DNA from: Clostridiales bacterium UBA1777
Lineage (GTDB): Bacteria > Bacillota > Clostridia > Oscillospirales > Oscillospiraceae
Reading direction: 5' to 3'
NCBI GenBank assembly: GCA_002315275.1
Contig: DCGN01000151.1
Span: 1 to 8,889, forward strand
Length of the DNA stretch: 8,889 bases
A model generated the notes under the pieces. That model had not been told where the DNA came from. It made no database searches and was given only the letters and a program-made list of their open reading frames with translations. Positions within the stretch are counted from its first letter, which is position 1, and each line of letters begins with the position of its first letter. This document shows, piece by piece, positions 1 to 5,942 of the stretch. The position numbers and the translations under genes are program-made.

Positions 1-34
1 TGATTCGTCTGCCGGATAAATCAGGCAATTTTTG

Positions 35-63
35 TTGCCTACGGGAATGCACTGTGTTAAAAT
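35..63 (+). promoter_or_regulatory. Possible sigma-A promoter for the hydrolase gene
   Basis: TTGCCT (35-40) and TAAAAT (58-63) are separated by 17 nt, matching a weak-to-moderate sigma-A promoter. It would give a leader of about 150 nt before the hydrolase start. The -35 element also forms the right arm of a small hairpin (AGGCAA 23-28, TTGCCT 35-40). In the leader (about 70-223) I see no recognised riboswitch or small gene. The spacing is ideal but the -35 box is imperfect, so this is tentative. Confidence 0.35.
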
Positions 64-223
64 CAAATAACAAAGTGCCGTTATCAAACGCGGTGCGATC
101 AGCAAGACACATTACGGCAAAAGTCCGCACGGCTGCATAAGGATCCCGGACGGTTTCGCTGCTGACAGTCGATAACATCGGAATATGAAATACAAAACGA
201 GATTGCACGATCGGAGATCAACA

Positions 224-1036
224 ATGGAAGAAATGAAGGAAAAGAGAATACGTTCCGAGCACGGGGAGACATATTATTGGGTCTATGGAGCGGAAAGCGA
301 TACAACGCTTGTATTTCTGCCCGGTCTGACGGCGGATCACAGGCTGTTTGAGCAGCAGATATCATTTTTCGGAAACTGCTGCAAAATGATCGTTTGGGAC
401 TGTCCCTGCCACGGTAAGTCTAGGCACTACGGTGAGTTCAGCTATGCGAATATAACGGCGGAGCTCGATCGCATCCTGACGGCTGAAAATGTGGATAAGG
501 CTATCTTCGTCGGCCAGTCACTCGGAGGGATGATCGCTCAATATTACATAGACCGCTTCCCCGACAAAGCGGACGGCTTTGTTTCGATCGACAGCGCGCC
601 CTTCGGAGACTATTATTCCAAGTCCGATATGTTCTGGCTGAGCCAGCTCGAGTGGATGTGCAAAATGTTTCCCGATAAAACACTCAGAAGATCTATGGCT
701 AAAATGTGCGCCGTTAATGAGTCCGCGCGCAGCAGGATGATCGAGATGCTGTCGGAATACTCCAAAAGCGAGCTGTGCCGTTTGATGTACGTCGGAGAGG
801 CGGCGTTCATTCCGGAAAACAAGGAGGTCACGCTTCCGTGCAAAACCCTACTGCTGCTTGGAGAAAAAGACTATGTAGGCAAAGTGGCCGCCTATAACCG
901 CGAGTGGTCCAAACGAACGGGGTATCCGCTTGTAATCATTCACGGCGCCGCGCACAATGCCAACGATGACTGCCCTGAGGAAGTAAACAAACTGATAGAG
1001 AGCTTCATTGCGGATGTAAGAGCCGGAAGAGATTGA
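224..1036 (+). CDS. Alpha/beta hydrolase fold protein
   Basis: A predicted 270-residue cytosolic serine hydrolase of the alpha/beta hydrolase (abhydrolase_1) superfamily; the substrate cannot be told from sequence. A strand-rich start (TLVFLPGLTAD) holds the oxyanion-hole loop. The nucleophile elbow is GQSLGG with Ser99, the acid is probably Asp216 in LLLLGEKDY, and the catalytic His is His244 in HGAAHNAN. The triad is in the right order and spacing and the length is normal for the family. I chose the ATG at 224 because GGAG lies 7-8 nt upstream; an in-frame ATG at 185 would add 13 residues (many basic) but has a poor ribosome binding site. No signal peptide is visible. The stop is 8 nt before the ATG of the broken GNAT gene, so the two were probably co-transcribed. 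It could be an esterase, a lactonase or a C-C hydrolase. Confidence 0.85.
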   Translation: MEEMKEKRIRSEHGETYYWVYGAESDTTLVFLPGLTADHRLFEQQISFFGNCCKMIVWDCPCHGKSRHYGEFSYANITAELDRILTAENVDKAIFVGQSLGGMIAQYYIDRFPDKADGFVSIDSAPFGDYYSKSDMFWLSQLEWMCKMFPDKTLRRSMAKMCAVNESARSRMIEMLSEYSKSELCRLMYVGEAAFIPENKEVTLPCKTLLLLGEKDYVGKVAAYNREWSKRTGYPLVIIHGAAHNANDDCPEEVNKLIESFIADVRAGRD

Positions 1037-1044
1037 ATTAGAAT

Positions 1045-1574
1045 ATGGATTTTTCAAGGATCTGGATACTGACAGACTGACGCTGAAATGCATCGGCCAT
1101 GACGATGACGAGTTTTTCTGCAAGCAGTTTTCCACACCGAAAGTGAACGAATACCTGTATGACGCAGAGCCGGTATCGGGAGTATAGGAAGCCGCGGAAT
1201 GGATAGACTTTTATCTTCAGAAGGAGCCGAGGGAACAGCACAGATGGATCATTGTTCTCAAGGAGACCGGGGAAAAGATAGGCACCTGCGGATTTCACTG
1301 CTGGGATAGGGAAAACGGCGAGGTCGAGATAGGATACGATCTTCAGCCGGCATATTGGAGACACGGCTATTCATACGAGGCGCTAAGCAGGATCGTTGAA
1401 TTTGCCGCATCGGAAATGAAGGCAAAGAAGATTGCTGCGTATATTTCGGTTGATAATATTGCATCCGTCAAAACAGCGCTGAAGCTCGGCTTTAAAAGGA
1501 GCGGAGAACAGTACTTTGAAGAATTCCGGGGAGAGAAGTATCTCCATGATATTTATATCCGGGAATTCATGTGA
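1045..1574 (+). pseudogene. GNAT N-acetyltransferase pseudogene (RimJ/RimL type)
   Basis: The frame ending at the TGA 1572-1574 encodes a nearly complete GNAT acetyltransferase: LDTDRLTLKCIG at the start, a central GEKIGTCGFHCWD strand, the VEIGYDLQPAYW acetyl-CoA region, and SVDNIASVKTALKLGF near the end. Two lesions break it. The only plausible start, ATG 1045, is in another frame and meets TGA at 1078-1080; one extra base in the T-run at about 1050-1054 would join it to the GNAT frame. A TAG at 1185-1187 then interrupts that frame about 47 codons in, between GV and EAAEWIDFY, where a Glu or Lys codon would be one substitution away. The acetyl-CoA loop reads YWRHGY where relatives usually have Gly in place of Arg, perhaps further decay. 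About 128 codons after the TAG remain open, so inactivation looks recent. No good internal start restores a domain. Sequencing error is a less likely alternative given two separate lesions. Confidence 0.85.
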
Positions 1575-1618
1575 TTTTAGTTATTTAAATATGCGGCTTG
1601 CCTCGTCAAACGCCATTC

Positions 1619-1657
1619 GCTCCCTCGGAACCGCGGCACTCCGAGGGAGCAAGTTTT
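1619..1657 (+). terminator. Rho-independent terminator after the GNAT pseudogene
   Basis: A perfect 11-bp stem, GCTCCCTCGGA (1619-1629) with TCCGAGGGAGC (1640-1650), encloses a 10-nt loop and is followed by AAGTTTTC. The GC-rich stem is strong but the U-tract is short, so it may be an inefficient terminator or a mobile repeat-type hairpin. It closes the hydrolase/GNAT unit and insulates the next promoter. Confidence 0.6.
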
Positions 1658-1695
1658 CTGCTTCAAAATAAATGATTTTTCGAGTATATTTTATC

Positions 1696-1724
1696 TTGCA
1701 AAATCTCAAAGACTGTTGTATAAT
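1696..1724 (+). promoter_or_regulatory. Sigma-A promoter of the riboswitch/EAL unit
   Basis: TTGCAA (1696-1701) and a consensus TATAAT (1719-1724) are separated by exactly 17 nt in AT-rich DNA. Transcription would start at about 1731, just before the riboswitch aptamer. Confidence 0.8.
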
Positions 1725-1740
1725 GCTGAAAAACAAGAAA

Positions 1741-1810
1741 AAGTTTGGCAAACCCGGGGCAACTCGGCGACGCAAAGCTAAAGGGGCCGTTTGGCGGCCA
1801 GCCAGCTGCA
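1741..1810 (+). promoter_or_regulatory. Cyclic-di-GMP-I (GEMM-I) riboswitch aptamer
   Basis: The leader carries the two hallmark conserved blocks of the class I c-di-GMP riboswitch: GGCAAACC (1747-1754) and GACGCAAAGC (1769-1778), in the right order. Between them is a 5-bp P2 stem (CCGGG 1754-1758 with CTCGG 1763-1767) capped by a GCAA (GNRA) tetraloop. P3 has GCT 1777-1779 with AGC 1800-1802 at its base and GGCC/GGCC at its tip, and is short. The 3' block GCCAGCCAGCTGC matches the usual closing segment. P1 is weak as I draw it (GCA 1748-1750 region with TGC 1807-1809). The guanine expected to contact c-di-GMP (start of GGCAAACC) is present. The aptamer end overlaps the left arm of a terminator, so ligand binding probably controls read-through into the EAL gene. 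A 3',3'-cGAMP-preferring variant cannot be fully excluded by eye. Confidence 0.87.
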
Positions 1811-1856
1811 TGTGTTCAGTATAGGTTACTGAAACGTGCGGTTTTTTATTTTTTCG
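1808..1856 (+). terminator. Riboswitch-controlled intrinsic terminator
   Basis: GCATGTGTTCAGTA (1808-1821) pairs with TACTGAAACGTGC (1827-1839) around a TAGGT loop: 13 bp with one G-U pair and one bulged G. It is followed by GG and two T6 runs (1842-1847, 1849-1854). It lies inside the leader, 16 nt before the start codon, the classic position for an expression platform. Its left arm shares about 3 nt (1808-1810) with the 3' end of the aptamer, so aptamer closure could compete with it. That arrangement favours an ON switch, but this is inference. Confidence 0.82.
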
Positions 1857-1871
1857 GAAAGGGGCGGAGAC

Positions 1872-3701
1872 ATGGGTACAGCGAAGCACGGCTTGGAGAC
1901 AATGAACAGCGTCAGCGTTCGCAGTCTGTTTGACACGGAAATGAATATCAAGACCCGTGCGCTTATCGCCGTGGCGCTTGCAGGTGCCGTCGGCAACTCC
2001 CTCGGCTTTTTGGCAAATCTGTTCCTTTACGGAATGAATTTCGTAACGGGCTTCTGCTTCCTCTGCGCAGTGCTTATCATCTGCAATCTGTTTTTCGGGC
2101 TGAAGAGCAAACACGGCGTTTTCTTGGGTTATCTTATGCTCGCTGTGCTTGACGTGCTTGAGTTCCCGCTTTTGACGCTGACCTACGGCGCGGTCATGTA
2201 CCCGTATCTGATAATCGGCTTCCATGCCGTTGTCATAGTGTCCGAAAAGAGCAGGCGCACTCTGCTGTGCACGCTGCTCGGGATTTACGATATCGCGGTC
2301 ATCGTCTATTCCAGCCTGACCCCGTATATTTTCGGGCCGCAGGATGCCATAGGACTGCTCGGCTCAGCGGTCATCACATTCGGCATCGCGATTTTCACGG
2401 AGGCAGCACTCGTTATAATGTGGCAGAATGTGTCTTATGTGGAAAATACGCAGATAGACCCCGTAACAAAGACGCTGAGCCGCATCGGCTTCTATAAGAA
2501 AACGGAAAAGATCCTGAACGCTGACCCCGCAGGGGAGTATATCCTTCTGTTTTTCAATGTAGTGTCGTTTAAGACGATCAACTCCCTATTCGGCGTGGAG
2601 GGCGGCAACCGATTCCTTTGCGCCGCCGCAGACAGACTTGCCAATGCACCGTTTTGCCCGAGCGTCGTCGGCAGAACGAGCACGGATCACTTTGCTTGCC
2701 TTGTGAAGAAGGCGGGCTTTGACAGAAGCTGCCTCGAGCGTGTATGCCAGATGCCTTACACGGATATGGGTCTAAAAGTCAATGTGCTTTTATACTGCGG
2801 AGTGTATGAGATAACGGATAGAAGCCTGCCTGTTTCCTCCATGTATGACAGAGCCTGCTCCGCAACGAGCTTTCTCCACAGCTCGGGCAGCAAGTTCTAT
2901 GCGGAATATGACAAGGTCGCGGAATCAAGCTACTGCGGCGAGACCGAGGTTATCGGCCAGCTTGACAAGGCGATCGACAACGGGCAGTTTCAGCCATTCT
3001 ACCAGCCCATCGTTGAGTGCGCGACCGGTAAGATAGTTTCCGCGGAGGCACTTGCAAGATGGATACACCCGGAGATGGGCATGATATCACCCGCCGTATT
3101 CATTCCCACACTTGAAAAGAAGGACATGGTCTCCGCGCTTGACCGTATCATTGCGTGCAAAGTCCATTCGCTTTTGAAACAACGCCTCACAGAGGAACGA
3201 AGGGTCATTCCGGTGTCCGTAAACCTTTCCAGAATGGATCTCTATGATACGGCGCTTATGGATGAGCTGAACAAAATGCTGAGGGAGATGCCCGAAGGAA
3301 ATAAGCTGCACCGATTTGAAATAACCGAATCCACCTATGAAGACATGTCGGCCTACACGCTGGACGTTGTTTCCGCGCTGAGAAACGCCGGCGCATCCAT
3401 TCTGATAGATGATTTCGGCAGCGGATTCTCCTCGCTCGGCATGATCACGGACTATGAATTCGATATCATCAAGCTTGACATTCAATTCGCTTCCAAGATC
3501 GTTGGCAATGACAGAGTAAGGATCGTCGTGCAAAGCCTTGTCGATATGGCGCATAAGATAGGTTCAAAGGTCGTTGCAGAGGGCGTTGAGAATAAGGAGC
3601 AGTATTTGGCCGTGAAGGAATGCGGCTGTGACTATGTGCAGGGCTATTATTTCTATAAGCCGCTGCCCGAGGACAAATTCCTTGAGCTTCTTGACAGCTG
3701 A
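1872..3701 (+). CDS. Membrane GGDEF(degenerate)-EAL c-di-GMP phosphodiesterase
   Basis: A predicted 609-residue membrane enzyme that hydrolyses c-di-GMP to pGpG. Residues about 30-200 hold five to six hydrophobic segments forming a sensory membrane domain. A GGDEF-like domain follows (about 205-350), but the signature is STDHF (270-274), so cyclase activity is unlikely; such domains often serve as regulatory GTP-binding modules. The EAL domain (about 370-605) looks catalytically complete: EALARW (Glu392), Asn451 in NLSR, Glu483 in EITES, Asp513-Asp514 in DDFGSGFSS, Lys534 in IKLD, Glu570 in AEGVE, and Gln590 in QGYYFYKPL. Start at ATG 1872, behind GGGGCGGAG; an in-frame GTG at 1836 is inside the terminator hairpin and is rejected. 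The gene is single, behind a c-di-GMP riboswitch and before a strong terminator, so product activity and ligand sensing form a likely feedback loop. The PDE assignment is confident; activity is inferred. Confidence 0.93.
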   Translation: MGTAKHGLETMNSVSVRSLFDTEMNIKTRALIAVALAGAVGNSLGFLANLFLYGMNFVTGFCFLCAVLIICNLFFGLKSKHGVFLGYLMLAVLDVLEFPLLTLTYGAVMYPYLIIGFHAVVIVSEKSRRTLLCTLLGIYDIAVIVYSSLTPYIFGPQDAIGLLGSAVITFGIAIFTEAALVIMWQNVSYVENTQIDPVTKTLSRIGFYKKTEKILNADPAGEYILLFFNVVSFKTINSLFGVEGGNRFLCAAADRLANAPFCPSVVGRTSTDHFACLVKKAGFDRSCLERVCQMPYTDMGLKVNVLLYCGVYEITDRSLPVSSMYDRACSATSFLHSSGSKFYAEYDKVAESSYCGETEVIGQLDKAIDNGQFQPFYQPIVECATGKIVSAEALARWIHPEMGMISPAVFIPTLEKKDMVSALDRIIACKVHSLLKQRLTEERRVIPVSVNLSRMDLYDTALMDELNKMLREMPEGNKLHRFEITESTYEDMSAYTLDVVSALRNAGASILIDDFGSGFSSLGMITDYEFDIIKLDIQFASKIVGNDRVRIVVQSLVDMAHKIGSKVVAEGVENKEQYLAVKECGCDYVQGYYFYKPLPEDKFLELLDS

Positions 3702-3715
3702 CAATGAACCGTAAT

Positions 3716-3761
3716 AAACAGACATCCCGATGGCGACCCGCCTGATGGATGTCTGTTTTTT
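3716..3761 (+). terminator. Rho-independent terminator after the EAL gene
   Basis: A 12-bp outer stem, AAACAGACATCC (3716-3727) with GGATGTCTGTTT (3747-3758), contains an inner GGCG/CGCC stem and runs into a T6 tract (3756-3761). It begins 15 nt after the stop codon. Confidence 0.92.
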
Positions 3762-3766
3762 CTTGA

Positions 3767-3889
3767 AAACGCAGGAGCTTTATCGCCGCGGCAGTGACGG
3801 ATGAGGCAGCCCGGTTAGAGGCGGAAAACGGGAAGAAGTTCAGTACACGCGCAGAAAAAACAGAGAGCGGTCTTTACGTTGATTCTTGA
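3767..3889 (+). other. Possible decayed coding fragment
   Basis: Between the terminator and the next promoter one frame is open for about 40 codons with protein-like composition, including SFIAAAVTDEAARLEAENG and ending at TGA 3887-3889. It has no ATG, GTG or TTG start with a ribosome binding site, and a TGA lies directly before it (3764-3766). It recalls the C-terminal helix of small ribbon-helix-helix or antitoxin-like proteins, but this is only an impression. It may be a remnant of a lost gene or chance. Confidence 0.2.
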
Positions 3890-3914
3890 AATTTACCGAA
3901 AACTGTCATATAAT
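3886..3914 (+). promoter_or_regulatory. Sigma-A promoter of the phosphatase lipoprotein
   Basis: TTGAAA (3886-3891) and consensus TATAAT (3909-3914) have a 17-nt spacer, giving a leader of about 60 nt. Confidence 0.78.
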
Positions 3915-3923
3915 CAAGCGGTA

Positions 3924-3946
3924 GCAGAGCAAAAATCATGCTTTGC
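3924..3946 (+). other. Leader hairpin before the phosphatase gene
   Basis: GCAGAGCA (3924-3931) and TGCTTTGC (3939-3946) can form an 8-bp stem with one G-U pair and a 7-nt loop, at the very 5' end of the predicted transcript. There is no U-tract, so it is not a terminator. It may stabilise the mRNA 5' end, or have no role. Confidence 0.35.
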
Positions 3947-3981
3947 CGAACGGAAATAAAACGCTTGCGGAGTAATATTAT

Positions 3982-5202
3982 ATGAAGATACTGAAAAAAA
4001 CTTTAGCGGTTCTTCTGACAGCGGTGCTTGTGCTCACGGCTTTTGCCGGCTGTGCAAAGGACGCTGAGAGCGAAGTGGGCTTCGGCATTTCGAGCGAGGC
4101 CGATTCCGGTGCATCGGGAGGAGTGGGCTTCGGCCTATCGAGCGGAGCGGATACCGCCGTTTCAACGGCGGAGAGCACCGTTTCCCGTGATCTGAAATTC
4201 GGAGCGGCAACGGTCGCGCTGTCGCAGGAGGAATTCGAAAGCAATGGCTTTGTGCTCGGAGACAGCTGCGACGTCACTTTCGAAAACGGCTATACGCTTA
4301 AAAACGTTCCGTATTACAACGGGTACTATGTGAAGAACGGTGCCGCCGTTATAGTAGCGTATCCGGGGATGGCCAATATTGCGATCACATATAACAACGT
4401 GGGAATATGGAATTATGCGGAGCTTGAGGACGGATATAAAGTAACCGTTACGCTGAGAGAACCCGGCGCATATTCCGATATTCAGGAGTCACTCGGTCAG
4501 CAGTACTCGTTTGACCGCAGTACTTATGATTCTGACGAGATGTTCTGCAACTTCAGAGAGCTTTCGGGAGGAGAGCTTAAGGCCGGCAGGCTTTTCAGAG
4601 GCGCATCTCCGGTTGACAACAGCCGCGGCAGAGCACCATATACCGATGCCCTGCTCGAAAATGCAGGCATAAAGTGCCTGATTGATCTTGCGGATTCCGA
4701 GGCCGATATTGCCGGCTACATGGCCGCATCGGACTTTGCGTCCGACTATGCCGCAGAGCTTATCGGTAACGGGCAGGCCGCACTGCTTGATATGGGCAGC
4801 GCATATCAGTCGGAGCTTTATCAGAAGAGCGTGGCGGAGGGAATGCGAAAGCTCCTTTCCTCGAAGCTGCCGGCATATATCCATTGCATGGAGGGCAAGG
4901 ACAGAACGGGCTTTGTCTGCATGCTTGTCGAAGCTCTCTGCGGAGCATCCTATGACGAGATGCTCGCCGATTATATGCAGACCTACGCAAACTATTACAG
5001 GGTCACAAAGGACGGAGCACCCGGCAAGTATCAGGCAATAGCGGAGCTCTATTTCGATGCCTTCGTTTCCTATCTCCACGGAACGGAGGATGTTGACGAG
5101 CTGAGATCGGCCGACTACAGCGCGGACGCTACGGCATATCTCATGGAGGGCGGCATGACCGAGGCTGAGATAAACGATCTCGTAATGCTTCTCACGGAGT
5201 GA
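3982..5202 (+). CDS. Lipoprotein with tyrosine phosphatase (Y_phosphatase3-like) domain
   Basis: A predicted 406-residue surface lipoprotein that should dephosphorylate phosphotyrosine or another phosphoester outside the membrane. The N-terminus has a basic start (KILKK), a hydrophobic stretch and a lipobox AFAGC with Cys24 as the lipidation site. A low-complexity Ser/Gly/Ala linker (about 28-65) contains a tandem 16-residue repeat. A beta-rich region (about 66-175) precedes the phosphatase domain, which starts near GRLFRGASPVD and has the P-loop HCMEGKDRTG, with His301, nucleophile Cys302 and Arg308 (C-X5-R). This P-loop and the upstream RGASP motif fit the secreted bacterial tyrosine phosphatase family that includes Mycobacterium PtpB and Listeria LipA. 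The start is supported by GGAG 9 nt upstream. It is monocistronic with its own promoter and terminator. The physiological substrate is unknown; lipid phosphatase activity is possible. Confidence 0.92.
   Translation: MKILKKTLAVLLTAVLVLTAFAGCAKDAESEVGFGISSEADSGASGGVGFGLSSGADTAVSTAESTVSRDLKFGAATVALSQEEFESNGFVLGDSCDVTFENGYTLKNVPYYNGYYVKNGAAVIVAYPGMANIAITYNNVGIWNYAELEDGYKVTVTLREPGAYSDIQESLGQQYSFDRSTYDSDEMFCNFRELSGGELKAGRLFRGASPVDNSRGRAPYTDALLENAGIKCLIDLADSEADIAGYMAASDFASDYAAELIGNGQAALLDMGSAYQSELYQKSVAEGMRKLLSSKLPAYIHCMEGKDRTGFVCMLVEALCGASYDEMLADYMQTYANYYRVTKDGAPGKYQAIAELYFDAFVSYLHGTEDVDELRSADYSADATAYLMEGGMTEAEINDLVMLLTE
4075..4170 (+). repeat. Two-copy 48-bp tandem repeat inside the lipoprotein gene
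   Basis: Two in-frame 48-bp units (4075-4122, 4123-4170) begin with the same GTGGGCTTCGGC and encode VGFGISSEADSGASGG and VGFGLSSGADTAVSTA. They sit in the linker just after the lipidated cysteine and probably act as a flexible spacer. Divergence suggests an old duplication, though copy number could vary between strains. Confidence 0.75.
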
Positions 5203-5213
5203 GCGAACGAAAT

Positions 5214-5260
5214 AAAAAAACTGCTATGACTGCTCAAAATGCAGCCATAGCAGTTTTTTT
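5214..5260. terminator. Bidirectional terminator between convergent genes
   Basis: CTGCTATG (5221-5228) pairs with CATAGCAG (5246-5253), extended by CTGC/GCAG inside after one mismatch. A7 (5214-5220) precedes the stem and T7 (5254-5260) follows, so it works as an intrinsic terminator on both strands. It ends the phosphatase gene (+) and the TetR gene (-); the TetR stop codon lies within the T-tract. Confidence 0.92.
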
Positions 5261-5783
5261 ACGGTATTTCAAGAGAACCGCAGGAAGAAACAATTTTATC
5301 GAGCCTTTGCGACATCTGCTCGGGAGAATCCTTAAATCCGCTCAAAAGCCATTCATCAAGAAGCCCCATAAGGCCGAATATGAGAAACTTCTCGCGGTAG
5401 CGCTCCTCGCTGCTGTGAGAAGGGGCTTCGGCTATGCTTCTGAAGTAGTCAAAGAGCAGAGTCTCTTTGCCAACCGAATACAAAAGAATAGTATCTTCTC
5501 TGTTTTGATATACAAAACCAAAAAAGGCACGGGCGTTGCCGATATAGAACTTGTTTCTCACGGTAATGCCGTGCTCATCGCAATAGCGCCGCCACAGCAG
5601 CTTGCGCTTGAAGATAATTGCCTCTTCCTTGGACTTGAAATGGCGAAAGTAGGTCGCTCTGCCGACACCGGCAAGCTTGCTTATCTCGTCAACGGTTATT
5701 TTCTCAAGAGGCTTTTCTCGCATAAGCTTTAATATAGCGTCAGCAATACACTCTTTTAGAAACTCTGTCTTCGTATCTCGCAT
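5259..5783 (-). CDS. TetR/AcrR-family transcriptional regulator
   Basis: A 174-residue DNA-binding regulator. The N-terminal TetR domain has the helix-turn-helix at about residues 30-49 (ITVDEISKLAGVGRATYFRHF), followed by KSKEEAI, the usual signature. The C-terminal ligand and dimer domain (about 60-174) is variable and gives no clue to the inducer; it is short for the family but complete. The start is supported by AAGGAG upstream of the ATG (reverse complement of 5787-5795). The gene diverges from two small peptide genes. The shared intergenic region has GATACT inverted repeats around both promoters, so autorepression and control of the peptides is likely. The decarboxylase promoter downstream lacks that half-site, which argues against direct control of it. 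Confidence 0.92.
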   Translation of the reverse strand: MRDTKTEFLKECIADAILKLMREKPLEKITVDEISKLAGVGRATYFRHFKSKEEAIIFKRKLLWRRYCDEHGITVRNKFYIGNARAFFGFVYQNREDTILLYSVGKETLLFDYFRSIAEAPSHSSEERYREKFLIFGLMGLLDEWLLSGFKDSPEQMSQRLDKIVSSCGSLEIP

Positions 5784-5798
5784 TATTTGCTCCTTTTT

Positions 5799-5825
5799 AG
5801 ATACTAATGTTTTATAATAGTATCT
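5799..5825. promoter_or_regulatory. Candidate TetR operator O1 (inverted repeat)
   Basis: AGATACTA (5799-5806) and TAGTATCT (5818-5825) form an 8-bp inverted repeat with an 11-nt spacer. The spacer contains the -10 box of the TetR gene's own promoter, so binding here would block that promoter. The GATACT half-site recurs at 5880-5893. Operator function is inferred. Confidence 0.6.
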
Positions 5826-5839
5826 TACAGATGCTGTAA
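5811..5839 (-). promoter_or_regulatory. Promoter of the TetR gene
   Basis: On the minus strand TTACAG (complement of 5834-5839) and TATAAA (complement of 5811-5816) are 17 nt apart. They lie about 28 bp upstream of the TetR start codon and are flanked by inverted repeats. Confidence 0.6.
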
Positions 5840-5840
5840 G
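5824..5840. promoter_or_regulatory. Palindrome overlapping the TetR gene -35 box
   Basis: CTTACAG and CTGTAAG are perfect 7-bp arms around ATG. The palindrome covers the -35 element of the TetR promoter and lies directly before the -35 of the opposite promoter (5842-5847). It is a second candidate protein-binding site, with a sequence different from GATACT. Confidence 0.45.
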
Positions 5841-5841
5841 C

Positions 5842-5870
5842 TTGACTTATATATGCGGCTAAAGTATATT
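5842..5870 (+). promoter_or_regulatory. Sigma-A promoter of the small-peptide genes
   Basis: TTGACT (5842-5847) and TATATT (5865-5870) are separated by 17 nt. The expected transcription start near 5877 falls immediately before the GATACT palindrome at 5880-5893, giving a leader of about 65 nt. Confidence 0.75.
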
Positions 5871-5879
5871 TTTTGTTAC

Positions 5880-5893
5880 GATACTACAGTATC
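5880..5893. promoter_or_regulatory. Candidate TetR operator O2 at the peptide promoter start site
   Basis: GATACT (5880-5885) and AGTATC (5888-5893) form an inverted repeat with a 2-nt spacer at about +3 to +17 of the peptide promoter, a typical roadblock/repressor position. The half-site is the same as in O1, although the spacing differs (2 versus 13 nt between the hexamers). Confidence 0.6.
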
Positions 5894-5942
5894 ACAATGC
5901 TGCAATTATGTCAACCTAAATTATGTTATGAAAGGAGAAAAA

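Noticed and set aside
23..40. Hairpin AGGCAA/TTGCCT as a terminator of an upstream gene
   Set aside because: The stem is only 6 bp, the T-run is in the loop rather than after the stem, and no upstream gene is visible in the window.
3..140. Open frame at the window start as a gene tail
   Set aside because: Its roughly 45 codons show no recognisable motif and it overlaps a plausible promoter, so I could not support it as coding.
185..223. Longer N-terminus for the hydrolase
   Set aside because: The ATG at 185 lacks a good ribosome binding site and adds 13 residues, many basic, outside the fold; GGAG is placed correctly for ATG 224.
1836..1871. Upstream GTG start for the EAL protein
   Set aside because: It lies inside the right arm of the terminator hairpin and has no Shine-Dalgarno site; ATG 1872 has GGGGCGGAG upstream.
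1581..2225. Minus-strand open frame across the riboswitch and membrane domain
   Set aside because: It crosses a terminator hairpin, a promoter and the riboswitch, which all make sense on the plus strand. The product shows no recognisable domain.
5199..5732. Plus-strand open frame opposite the TetR gene
   Set aside because: It begins inside the phosphatase stop and runs through the bidirectional terminator; the opposite strand encodes a clear TetR protein with its own ribosome binding site.
5853..5942. N-terminal extension of small peptide A from ATG 5853
   Set aside because: That ATG overlaps the -10 region of the predicted promoter and would be upstream of the transcription start; the ATG at 5943 has an AGGAG at proper distance.
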